From: Scolanthus callimorphus
Taxonomy: Eukaryota; Cnidaria; Anthozoa; Actiniaria; Edwardsiidae
Length of the DNA: 64,000 bases
Direction of reading: 5' to 3'
Assembly (NCBI GenBank): GCA_033964015.1
Contig: JAWWUD010000054.1
Span: 372,001-436,000, forward strand
Below, one piece after another: positions 43,101-52,594 of this stretch; position 1 is the first letter of the stretch; every line of letters starts with the position of its first letter. The translations under genes and the position numbers were made by a program. The notes under the pieces were generated by a model that worked only from the letters and a program-made list of their open reading frames with translations, had not been told where the DNA came from and did no database searches.

Positions 43101-43413
43101 CATAGCTGTTATTTTCTAATGAATAATAATGACAATAATTTCATATTTTATCCAACTGATTTGGTGAATACTAAAACAACTATTTCCCTCAGGGTCGATG
43201 AATAGTTGCAGAATATACACCGAATTAAAAAAGGTTGTTTTTAGCTTTGGTCGTTGAGGCGCGGAAAACAATGCAATTCTTTGCTTGTGACGATTGACAC
43301 CAAACAATTGGTTTAATAATAATAATAATAATAAGTCTCAGTGCTCTTACATGGGCTATATAAAAATAAAAATGGTGTTATAACAACCGAGTTTATAAGA
43401 ATTAAAACGAAAT

Positions 43414-43449
<36 letters not shown>

Positions 43450-45570
43450 CTTATGCAATAGGTTAACATATGTAACAAAAAATGTTCTACAGTGTAAGAT
43501 TAAAATGATGGGAAAAAGTATGTTTTAAGATAGCGTTTAAAAGAAGAAAAAGACGTAATAGATCGGAGCTGTAAAGGGAAAGAATTCCATCATTTGGGAG
43601 CACAAAGACCAATCCTCAAAGCAACATTAGGGCGTATAACCTCGTCGGTATATATCAACCACTATTCACCTCCCCTTCGAGTAATAGTTGTACAATATTT
43701 CCTATTTATATATTTTCCTCTTATTTGTTTGTCCCAAATCCTGCTATTTTTTGTGCGCTATATTTCCTAATTATCTTTAACCGCCTCCGCTGATGCCCGG
43801 ATGGTATGATAAAGGCTTAAGAGGAAATACTTGGCGTAAAGAAATCTTATCATTGTACATGTTTTCGTCTGGGAGAGCCAGTATTTTGAAATTAATGGTC
43901 CATCATATTTTTAAACACCCTGTTTTCGTCAGGAAATGATGACGAACTCATTAAAAATCTTCGAATTTCGAGTTTGTTGCTCGGACATTTTGAATTCCAT
44001 AGCTATGGCCCATTGTTTGGTGATTAACCAGACGAAGACGGGATCGGTCTATTCAGATCATTAAATGATATAAAATATAAACAATTACTTGCCGACTTTT
44101 GTCTATGATGGAAAGGACCACCACGAGAGGGGGATTTCATGTTTACAGTTTGGGCTCATTTGCATAAGCAGGGTCTAGATTCAGAATGTTTGAAGGAGCT
44201 CGAAAATTATCAGCACTGAATATGAATAGCGGACAGCAAATGGAACTTACTCTGAAAATTTGAAGGTTTAACATTCAGTTGTAAGGACGTAGTTAAATGT
44301 TGTCACACCAAAACCTTAACGCTTACAAGATTAAAAGAATGAATACTAGCTTCATTCGAAAATCGCTATATTTTTTAAATAAATTCTGAATATATTTTTT
44401 CTGCTTTTCCGATAGGTTCTTCATCTTCATTTTGAGCAATTAAGCTCAAGGCTCTCCTAACCTTTCCTGTCTTCAAAAGAGCATTCAGCGCCCTCGAGTT
44501 GAATGGGAACAGCGAGAACCCAAAAACACATGATTAAAACATGCTATTGTATTCTGATTATTTCGGAAGAATAATAACTAACAAGCAAAACGAAACACGT
44601 GAAATTTTTGCATTGTGAATATTTGAAGACGGTGGTGTCTTTTAATTCGGTTGTGTTTTCCTTTCATTTAAATTCATTCATTTAAAACGCCGACGCTCGA
44701 AATTCTGAATATAATATAGTTATCACTCTTTCTCGAGTTCGCGCAGTTTAAAAAAGCATATTCGGAAACGTTTTATAGAGGACATTAAAGAGAAATCATA
44801 AACACGAAAACATGTAAGCGTTATATGAAGGAACTGCTGTAGAACAGATGGCTGCTCCAGGAAAATAAGGAGCGAAATCATTTGAATATTGTAATAAAAA
44901 CAACCAGAGATATCAACCAGAAGCCTCGGGTATTTGGTTTGCAATAGTCATTAAGACACAAACAAGAAGAAAAAATATATTATCCTTTGCAGAGTTTAAG
45001 AATTTGGGGTTTAGAGTTTAAGAATTACGGGTTTCTTTTCGAATGCAGGAATTGTGCTCGTGTTCTTGTAAACTGAGGCCAAATTAGATGTTATACAAGC
45101 TTAGCTACACCAATTACTCTGCGAATAATGCGATTCCATGGTGTTTTTATCTAATAATGACCCATGTTTGGTTGGAAACGAAAGACAAGAATAGCTCCAC
45201 AGAATAAATAAAAAAGAATAATAAAAGAATAAACTTAAAGCAAAAATATAAAAATAAATATTGCCTACTTGAAAGCCTCGCGGAGGTTTGCTTCAAAATC
45301 CTGGCCGTTGCAGTCTTCGATGTATTTCATCATATCCACGAACTCATCAAAGTTGATCTCGCTGTCTGGTGTCTTGTCGAATTTGCTGAAGATCTTTTCG
45401 ATATTCTCCGTGGACGCATCGTATCCGGCTTCTTTTACGGCAGTCGAGAACTGCTCACAGGGGATCTTACCGCTCGACTCGCTGTCGGCGCGCTTGAAAG
45501 CTCTTCGCATAGTCTCGGCAGAGCTTTCGCCTTGCTCGCGTATGCTTGGGAACTTCTCTGACGTAGCCAT
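40134..45570 (-). CDS. Calmodulin-like four-EF-hand protein, two exons
   Basis: Exon 1 is 45570 to 45269 (ATG at 45570) and exon 2 is 40353 to 40134 (TAG). The 4.9 kb intron has a GTAGGC donor and CCACAG acceptor. The splice joins AA|G so that ...LREAFK runs into KFDRDGSGYIS, the calmodulin spacing. The protein has 173 residues. EF-hand 1 (DSESSGKIPCEQ) ends in Gln instead of Glu, and EF-hand 2 (DKTPDSEINFDE) has Ser at the usual Gly position; both look weakened. EF-hands 3 (DRDGSGYISPEE) and 4 (DTNKDGQLSWEE) are canonical, so calcium binding is expected mainly in the C-terminal lobe. A longer C-tail (MMPGGLTSRGKQVF) follows. It is probably a cytosolic calcium sensor; partner unknown. I chose MATSEKF as start because the upstream in-frame codon is TTG. 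Confidence 0.88.
40847..41014. mobile_element. 168-bp MITE with TA flanks
   Basis: GAGCAGATTTCGTATGACTG and CAGTCACGAAATCTGCTC are the arms, TA lies on both sides, and the interior is rich in CGCGG. Outside it, GGATCCTTCATATATGG and CCATATATAAAGGATC form a further inverted pair, so it may sit in the centre of an older palindrome. Confidence 0.65.
41630..41697. repeat. Hairpin of the CCCTGCTAGCAGAGG family
   Basis: TTCCCTGCTAGCAGAAGG and CCTCTGCTAGCAGGGAA pair around TTCGCTGAGCCAGCGAA. Related pieces are at 11106-11128 and in the palindrome at 20701. Confidence 0.6.
42165..42375 (+). repeat. Minisatellite with CCCCCTCGGAAA core
   Basis: CCCCTCGGAAA or CGCAAAAACTCACGGAAGA-like variants recur six to seven times, with GAAGAGCCTTTTTTCG repeated between them at irregular 25-60 bp spacing. 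Open frames in both strands follow from the repeat. Confidence 0.65.
42809..43120. mobile_element. Palindromic MITE, copy 2 of a near-identical pair
   Basis: It matches 25796-26112 almost base for base in the same orientation, with small deletions (for instance TCAGAA missing after AACCAA). Confidence 0.75.
43312..43452. repeat. (TAA)n and (AT)n microsatellites with a retroelement-tail-like block
   Basis: AATAATAATAATAATAATAA at 43314, then GAGCACTGAGACTT read in complement (matching 6800-6850), and a roughly 30-base (AT)n run at about 43420-43449. Confidence 0.7.
43923..44130 (+). repeat. Dispersed repeat, copy 2 (see 37884-38095)
   Basis: It shares more than 180 aligned bases with the 37884 copy in the same orientation, with scattered substitutions. 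Starts near TTTTCGTCAGGAAATGATGA and ends near GGACCACCACGA. Confidence 0.65.
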
Positions 45571-45650
45571 GAAGTGGACTCGTTCAAACGTCTGCAAATG
45601 CGTGTCGGCCGTACGACCTAGTGAACTGACCGGCGCCTTGGTCTAGAATA

Positions 45651-45658
45651 GTTATATA
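45651..45658 (-). promoter_or_regulatory. Possible TATA box of the EF-hand gene
   Basis: On the minus strand TATATAAC sits about 80 bases before the ATG, a plausible distance allowing a 50-base leader. Chance occurrence in AT-rich DNA cannot be excluded. Confidence 0.3.
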
Positions 45659-46977
45659 GCTAACAGCTTGGCGCGTATAATAACAATAGACGAGATAACT
45701 TGGGGGAGCAGTGCTAGCGATGTGCGATTGGAGGAAACGAGAATAACAGGGCCTTGATTCCGCTGTATTTTGCTACCTCCTCTCGCAGCTCATTGCTTCA
45801 GGTGCGAGGTTAATCTTATAAAAGCTTCCTGTTCGCGACGAGAAAACTCTGCAAGCTGTTCTACCTACTGAATAATTCTCCACTGTGCTGTTAATAGGAT
45901 TTTCGTAATTCTGCGAACTCAACTTTTAATTTCAATTGGCGAACGCGTTCTGGCGTCCGTCGATCAAATATTTTTCTTAAGTCTAGTCAAATTTTGAAAT
46001 ATTCAATTCTATTTAAAAACATTAAACTAGCACTTAGCAACCAAAAACATCTTGCAGAGTTAGTGGCACGAACGTCAGCCGACCTCGCTTCCAATTGACA
46101 GCTACTCGCAGAGAGGGTTGGTTAAATTTATCGGGGCTGTAATTATGCATTTGACACCGGAGTGCAACTTCAGTTAGTGCCGTTTAGTGAGAGTGGTTCG
46201 CACAATCATGAAAACAGCAGTAAAACAAACATTGCAAACTTTGAAAAGCAATAACACAGACTGGCTGTCTCTTTAACAAGGGAACTATAAATAGTCCTTT
46301 TCATAGTTCTCACTCTATTAATATTGAATATTAAAGTTCTAGTCTGAATTGAGTCTGCCGTTGGACTAATTTATTCTTCCCTTTCTGCGGTTATGATGCC
46401 GTTTTGAACAGGTGACATTTTTGAAGGACAATATAGCTCTAACAAGTGTCCGCTTGAATTCCGGAACGGTTCTTTTTACATTTAAAGTGGAGTTCGTCGA
46501 GGGTGGTAGACTTGATTCAATTTGAATTACAAAAGAGCGAAAAAAATATCTGATAGACTCTTTTTTAAGATCTATACCGACCTAGATTCTGTAGAAAATC
46601 TAAGAGAAATCTAGATTTTCAAAACAAATAGCAATGAAAACACTGGTAAACAGCAACACAACGCAACAACAAACACGCCAACACAAACTGCTTAGTACCG
46701 CTTGGATAAACAATAATTTGGACGTGAGCGTTTTCAAACAGCTGATAAGCGCCAATTGTTTTACTCATACGCAGGGGACCTCGTTACCTAGGAGCATCCA
46801 TCTCCCATGTTTTCACAGTGGAACAGCGTATTGGAAAATGGAGCCTGTATGAAGTTACTTTTAGTTTCAAATTTTCACGCCAAGCTAACGTCACACATTT
46901 GCTCAGCCAATTCGAATGCAGGTAGCGTATGCTTTGTTCAGAGAAGTTTTTTCAAGCGACAAATCTATTGTTCTAAA

Positions 46978-47540
46978 AATAACTTCAGAGCTGCTTCATT
47001 TTCCAATTCGCTGTTACACCTTCCTTCCCCTAGATGGACACTCCTAGGTAATGGGCTACTGTAGCAGATTAGTGTTGCTCTCCGCTCACTACGAGCAATA
47101 ACTTCAGACCTGCTTCATTTCTCAATTCGCTGTTACACCTTCTTTCCCCTAGATGGGCGCTCCTAGATAATGGGCTACTGTAGCAGATTAGTGTTGCTCT
47201 CCGCTCACTACGAGCAATAACTTCAGACCTGCTTCATTTTCCAATTCGCTGTTACACCTTCCTACCCCTAGATGGACGCTCCTAGGTGATGAGCTCCTGT
47301 AGCAGATTAGTGTTGCTCTCCGCTCACTACGAGCAATAACTTCAGACCTGCTTCATTTTCCAATTCGCTGTTACACCTTCCTACCCCTAGATGGACGCTC
47401 CTAGGTGATAAGCTCCTGTAGCAGATTAGTGTTGCTCTCCGCTCACTACGAGCAATAACTTCAGACCTGCTTCATTTTCCAATTCGCTGTTACACCACCG
47501 TCCTACCCCTAGATGGACGCTCCTAGGTACAGTGCTCCTG
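46978..47540 (+). repeat. 119-bp tandem repeat, about 4.7 copies
   Basis: GTAGCAGATTAGTGTTGCTC starts at 47061, 47180, 47299 and 47418, exactly 119 apart. Each unit also has CCAATTCGCTGTTACACC and CCCCTAGATGGACGCTCCTA. Units are over 90% alike by eye. Confidence 0.85.
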
Positions 47541-47754
47541 TGTCAATGTGCCCGATATATGACCGAGGTTTCCATGGTGGCATATCTTACATACCGATAT
47601 ATACTATGGTATCCTCCAGACTTATCATGTTTTTTTGGGGGGAGGGGTCATTTCTACCCAGTAAAAACTCTCGAAAAAAAACTAAAGACTTCCTGGAAAA
47701 TCCTGGATTTTTGTCATCCAGAAAGCCTACGAACCCTGACTGACTGAAGGAAGA

Positions 47755-48150
47755 GTTTCACGGTGCAATATTTTCTGCAACGTATCTCGCAATCCATTGC
47801 GAGACAATTTGCACAGCCATTGCAGCTGATATTAGTTCGCAATGATCACTCGCTACGTGTCGAACTTTTTACTATTTGTCCGCCATTTTGATTCAGGACT
47901 CACATGCGCAAAAAAGCCCGAGAGGGCTTCTAGGAACGAAATTGCGAGACAATTGTTGCAAGCAAGATTCGCTGTTACACGCTGCAAAGCGAGACAAGTT
48001 GCTGCAATCCGTTGCGAGAAGTAGAATCGTATCCTACTTGCTGCAAACGGTTGCCGCAGCCTGTCTCGCAACGTTGCAGAGGGTGTTACACGCTGCAATG
48101 GCTCGTGCAACTTGTCTCGCAATTGCACAGGAAACATTGCACCGTGTAAC
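47755..48150. mobile_element. MITE with TIRs and internal TTGCAAC/TCTCGCAA repeats
   Basis: GTTTCACGGTGCAATATTT and AAACATTGCACCGTGTAAC are the ends. Inside, GCGAGACAA and TTGTCTCGC recur in both orientations, with CGCTGTTACACGCTGCAA. Confidence 0.6.
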
Positions 48151-48779
48151 GGCGGCTTTAGCCTCGGCAAACGTCGAACTTCAGTCGCTCTTCTTCCGTC
48201 GAACCTTTCCTTTTTCAAAGGATGCTGCTTCATTAGACTTATAATCAGAACTTTCTATTGTTTTGGATTGGAACGGCGCGACTCTGGAACGACGTTTGCC
48301 GTCTGCCCGGCATGTGGCAGGCATATAGCCCCTCGCGCTTGAGGGACATATTTATAGGGGAAAGAGACGAACACGCTCACTCCATCACAGCAAAAGGTAA
48401 GACTGTGTAAAGTTTGAAATGCTAGGGTATTTGCAATTAGGCCTGTTGTTGAACCAAATGTTGCATATTCTCTCGCATAGGAAATACAAGAAAGGGCAAG
48501 ACTAGAATACAATGGAAAATCGTGATAAACTGGATGGGAAGAGGTGGGAGAGACGGGGAAAGAGGACGCAATTAGACATAAACGTTGTGTTCGAGGTAAG
48601 CGGGAGGAGGCGATGACGGGAAAGAATAGGCGAGTTTTGGTCCATTAACAAACTTACAATTTAAATTATAGCGGAACTCCCCGTGCCGAACGCACGGAGT
48701 GGAGCCCCATACGTATCATTCAACGTCACATGAGAAAGCAACCCATCCAAGCCAAAACGATACGTTCAGCGGCTTACGA

Positions 48780-49020
48780 AAACATCGCGGGCTCTTATTT
48801 ACGCATGCGCACTTGCGTTAGTGGCGACCCGTGTACACAGCCAATCACAGTCCGTCTTGGAACACTGAGCGCGCGCGTCATGTTGTCCTCCAGCACAGCG
48901 CCGCGGTGCTTTGACGCGGTGCTTGGCAGAGGACACGGACCGGAAGTCGCTCCTTCATTTTCCCGCCGAAAAAAACTCACAAAACACGCGCCCGCGTCGG
49001 CTCACTCGAGTTCATAATTT
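48780..49020. promoter_or_regulatory. Candidate CpG-rich promoter
   Basis: A locally GC- and CpG-rich 240-bp stretch with TACGCATGCGCAC (NRF1-like palindrome core GCATGC) and a CCAAT-type AGCCAATCAC, in otherwise AT-rich DNA. It lies about 400 bases before the candidate exon at 49413. An open frame of 95 codons here shows no domain. Confidence 0.25.
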
Positions 49021-49412
49021 TTGTTGAGTCAAACTGAGACAGACTCGTGGGCGCGAAGCCCCGCCAAATTTGATCAAAAGAATTTTCTAATTATTGTCAA
49101 AATACTTCGGATTCCATTCCTTCGTCGATATTTCATAATGTTGTTTAGTCATTTTGGAGAAACTATGAGGGAGTTGCAAAAGATTCAAAGGCTAGATTGC
49201 AGAATACCCGGCCCACGGCGAAGCAAGACTTCGGCGTTCTTCTGAAGAAAAACAACAGTTTCTTTCGTAAAAGCTGCAAACGACGTGTTTTTCGAATACT
49301 CATATGAGATATACGAACAGGGAGCCAGAACTGGATTGAACAGGATTGACAATAACAGAAAATTGCAATGGTTTTTTAGCCGAATAATATATTTAGAGCT
49401 TGCCAAGTAAGA

Positions 49413-49901
49413 ATGAATTCAACTCAACACGACGGAGACTTTCGGAGGAAAGAAACGACTTCACTTCAGTTATCGGTAAGCACAAAGCTTGAAATTGCTT
49501 CTTATGCTATTTATATTTTTAGCTTCCAAGTTATTGCATTCCTGATGAGAAAATTCTGACTTTACATGTAACTTTTACGTTTTGCTGCTTTAGTTGGCTC
49601 CCTCGAGGTTTCTTTTTCTCCGGCTAAACTCGAATTATAGTTTTGAGTAAGATTGACTTTTTGGCCCTGCTTTGCCTTATGTAAACAGGTCATTTCTGAT
49701 ATTCTAGCCTTGATTTTCCTTTGTCACATGTTAGATTTAGTTAGTACAATGAGACAAATACTATGTCAAGTATTCTTTGTTGTGGATTTCGCTGAAAATC
49801 TTATTTTTCATTTTTATTTCACGAGATTATCGTTTGTCGGTCGTGAACTGCGACTTGTTAGCATATCAGAACGCGCTAATACTATCATTGCCATATGGTA
49901 A
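49413..49901 (+). CDS. Weak candidate two-exon small gene
   Basis: An ATG at 49413 gives 21 codons ending at a good donor (TCG|GTAAGC, after 49475). An acceptor (GTAAACAG, ends 49688) begins an 71-codon frame ending in TAA at 49901, and AATAAA follows at 49979. Phases agree (0). The spliced product would be about 91 residues, hydrophobic in the second exon (ISDILALIFLCHMLDL). No family is recognised. The AATAAA runs into (ATGAA)n, which suggests a non-LTR 3' tail instead. Confidence 0.18.
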
Positions 49902-49959
49902 CATGAATTTTCTTGATTTAAACTGTGTGTACTACATGCGGGTCGTCCGTTTATTTATT

Positions 49960-50015
49960 TTAGATTTAAAAATATCTCAATAAAAATGAAATGAAATGAA
50001 ATGAAATGTAAAGGT
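49960..50015 (+). repeat. (ATGAA)n microsatellite tail
   Basis: AATAAAAATGAAATGAAATG repeats about five times. It resembles the short-repeat 3' tail of a plus-strand CR1/L2-type retroelement, but no coding part is visible upstream. Confidence 0.4.
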
Positions 50016-50299
50016 GAGCTCCCTGTGAGTAAGACGTGGGGTATGTATGATTGGCGTTCCGCTTTTAGGCATTGCCTAAATCTATATATTATAATAACCA
50101 ATATAGCAAAACGGGAGGGAACGGGAGCCGTTTTGAAACCCACGTTTATACACTTTCGGGGAGAGGAATTAGGGAGGAGATTTAGATTCAAATCCATTTC
50201 CAGAGTCCTCCCGCCCCCCAGCGAAGTAGACATGTCTGCCTGCCAGCTATCAACGTGAGGTGAAAAACCTGTTACCCCCCCCCCCTTCCCTCCGGCCAA

Positions 50300-52354
50300 A
50301 ACATACATACATACATACATACAGCTTTATTTTACAACGCTGGCCATTTCAATGGTGCATTGTGCACACACTGATTTCCAAATGGGGCGTTGACAAAAAA
50401 GAAGAGTACATAGGTTACAAAGATAAAAAAGACAATACAATTAAAACATAGAACTATTAAGAATCCCCGAAAGCACAGTGCACCATCATTCGGCATCCCT
50501 TTTCAGCAAACGCTTGAAAGAGGCTAATGTATTAGCCTGTTTGGTCGCTTTACTAAGACTGTTCCATAGCATTGCCCCACTATAGCTGAAACTGCGTTTC
50601 AGGAAGTTGGTCTTAGGTTTTGGGAGTGCTAGGTCTGTATCCCTGCTTCGGAGGTTATATCTATCTTGGCGATCTTCAGTCTTGAGAAATAAATTTCGTA
50701 AGGTTGGTGCACTTTGATCGTTTAAGATTTTATATATCAAAATCGATTTTAGATTTATTTGCCTTTTATTCAAAGATTGCCATCCCAGCCCTCGGAGAAC
50801 GTCTACAGACCTCTGTTCATACCTCGCGCCAGTTACTACACGTGCTGCACGTGCCTGCAGCTTTTGGAGTTTATCTGCGAGGGTCTTTCCACAGGTATCC
50901 CAAACTGGCGCGCAATAATCTAGATAAGGCTGAACAAGACATCTATAGACGCTCTCAAGCGAGCTGGCCGGGACAAATGGTTTAATACGTCGAATTGCGC
51001 CTATCCCTGCACTGGCTTTTTTACACACATTTTCAATGTGCTTATCGAATTTCAAATTTTCATCAATTTCAACGCCAAGGCACTTCTGTGAATTTACCCT
51101 TGAAATCGTTTTGCCATCAATACAGACAGAAGACTGAAGATCGTTACTCTTATGTTTAATGTTATAGGATGAACCAATAAACATTACTTTTGTTTTCGAT
51201 GTGTGATATTGTAACTTATTCAATGATAACCATTTTGAGATATTCGCAAGGTCCAGATTAAGCTTATCTGTGAGCTCATCAGGGTCCGGAGAGGTTGCGA
51301 ATATCTGAGTGTCATCTGCATATATACATGGTGTTGTGGTTCCGAGACAATTCGGGAGGTCATTGATATATAAGAGGAATAGTAAAGGACCTAAAATTGA
51401 GCCTTGAGGCACCCCGCATATAATTTGCTTAGGCGGGGAAAGATGATTATTTACTTGGCATTGTTGCGTTCTGCCAGATAGGTACGAGGAGAACCATTCT
51501 AACTGTCCGCCACGAATGCCGAGTCGGTTCATCTTATCGAGTAAAATTGAATGGTTTATCGAATCGAAAGCCTTCCGAATGTCAAGGAAAACAACGCCTG
51601 TTAAATGCCCTTGGTCCATGTTACGATACCAATCATCGCACATATGTATCAGTGCCGAAAGGGTAGAATGTTTAGGCCGGAAGCCTGACTGAAATTTGGA
51701 AAGCAATGATTGGTCCATCAGAAAGCTATAAAGTTGTCTAAACACTTCTTTCTCAAACACTTTACTGATTATTGGCAGGATCGAGATTGGTCGATAGTTT
51801 TCGGGTAGCTTGCGGTCATCTGATTTAAAGATGGGCGTTACCCTTGCATGCTTAAATTCAGTGATAAAGGTTCGAGAAGAAAGTGAGAGGTTGAATATTT
51901 GTGTCAGAGAAGGAGCTATAATATCTGCAGCTACTTTGAGCAATTTGGCGGGAATTTTGTCTAAGCCTGTAGCCTTAGAGGCTTTTAGAGATTTTAGAGA
52001 TAAGACCACATTTTCAACCGGGATTTCTTCGAAACTGAACTGTTATGTATTGTATTCACAAAAGTCCAAATACGAGTTATCTCGGTTAAGTTGATCGGGG
52101 CACTTTTTTGCTAAATTTGGCCCGATGTTAACAAAATAATCATTAAAGGCCTCTGCAATATTTTCAGGTTCCGACAACACGCTGCCAGCAACGTTTAACT
52201 CGTTCACATGCTGGTTCGGCTTAAGGTGCTTACCAAGTAAATTATTAATTAGCTTCCATGATTTTTTTGGATCACCAAGGCCTGAGTTTTTTATGTAGAT
52301 ATTTTTACAACATTTATTGAAACCACATTTTAGCCTCTTTAACGAGGCGGGATG
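50300..52354 (-). mobile_element. 5'-truncated non-LTR retrotransposon (CR1/L2-like)
   Basis: The minus-strand element keeps the reverse transcriptase ORF (52009 to 50486), a 3' UTR and a (TATG)n tail (50300-50325 region). Upstream of 52009 the frame continues, after one TAA at about 52039, to about 52340 with linker-like sequence (LGDPKKSWKLINNLLGK), then breaks off into an unrelated repeat. No endonuclease domain is present. Truncation at the 5' end and a microsatellite tail are normal for this group. Confidence 0.8.
50486..52009 (-). CDS. Reverse transcriptase of the truncated non-LTR element
   Basis: An intact 507-codon frame. The fingers contain SKATGLDKIPAKLLK, FKHARVTPIFKSDD, ENYRPISILPIISKVFE and SGFRPKHST. 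The palm contains VVFLDIRKAFDSINHSIL, GVPQGSILGPLLFLLYINDL and the catalytic CIYADDTQIF, followed by KTKVMFIG and KCLGVEIDENLKFDKHI. The thumb has LVQPYLDYCAPVW and LQKLQARAARVVTG. The C-terminal block (FSYSGAMLWNSL, TLASFKRLLK) ends the ORF2. This enzyme copies the element by target-primed reverse transcription. The first codon of the listed frame is GTG and is not a true start; the ORF is the 3' remainder of ORF2. Confidence 0.88.
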   Translation of the reverse strand: MVLSLKSLKASKATGLDKIPAKLLKVAADIIAPSLTQIFNLSLSSRTFITEFKHARVTPIFKSDDRKLPENYRPISILPIISKVFEKEVFRQLYSFLMDQSLLSKFQSGFRPKHSTLSALIHMCDDWYRNMDQGHLTGVVFLDIRKAFDSINHSILLDKMNRLGIRGGQLEWFSSYLSGRTQQCQVNNHLSPPKQIICGVPQGSILGPLLFLLYINDLPNCLGTTTPCIYADDTQIFATSPDPDELTDKLNLDLANISKWLSLNKLQYHTSKTKVMFIGSSYNIKHKSNDLQSSVCIDGKTISRVNSQKCLGVEIDENLKFDKHIENVCKKASAGIGAIRRIKPFVPASSLESVYRCLVQPYLDYCAPVWDTCGKTLADKLQKLQARAARVVTGARYEQRSVDVLRGLGWQSLNKRQINLKSILIYKILNDQSAPTLRNLFLKTEDRQDRYNLRSRDTDLALPKPKTNFLKRSFSYSGAMLWNSLSKATKQANTLASFKRLLKRDAE

Positions 52355-52594
52355 GTTCGAGCTTCAAATTGTTGCTCGGACATTTTGAATTCCATAGCAA
52401 AAAGACTGCCCATAAATCATGTGAAAACGATCTATCTATTGATGGGTGGGTGCCTATAACCAATATGCATGTGGTTTAAAGACTGCAGTATTGGCTGCTT
52501 CAAAGTTTGAACAATAATTAAATCCATCGAAGCGTTTTTAAGGTGTTTTTCTAGCCATTTATTGACCGCTTACGGCTCTCAGTGAGACGGCGCA

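Larger units (their letters stand above)
40354..45268 (-). other. Intron of the EF-hand gene and its repeats
   Basis: It holds an inverted-repeat-like stretch (about 40420-40560), a TA-flanked MITE (40847-41014) with inverted flanks, a hairpin (41630-41697), a CCCCCTCGGAAA-type minisatellite (42165-42375), a palindromic MITE (42809-43120), a TTA-rich and AT-dinucleotide stretch (43312-43450) and a dispersed repeat (43923-44130). I see nothing supportable in 41100-41600 or 44130-45268. Confidence 0.6.
45571..52594. other. Region between the EF-hand and serine protease genes
   Basis: It contains a 119-bp tandem repeat (46978-47540), a MITE (47755-48150), a GC-richer CpG stretch (48780-49020), a weak two-exon candidate (49413-49901) and a truncated non-LTR element (50300-52354). 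I see nothing supportable in 45660-46970 or 48160-48650. Confidence 0.6.

Noticed and set aside
48730..49017. 95-codon plus-strand frame in CpG-rich DNA
   Set aside because: GC-rich sequence lengthens frames by chance. No domain or splice signals; kept only as a possible promoter.
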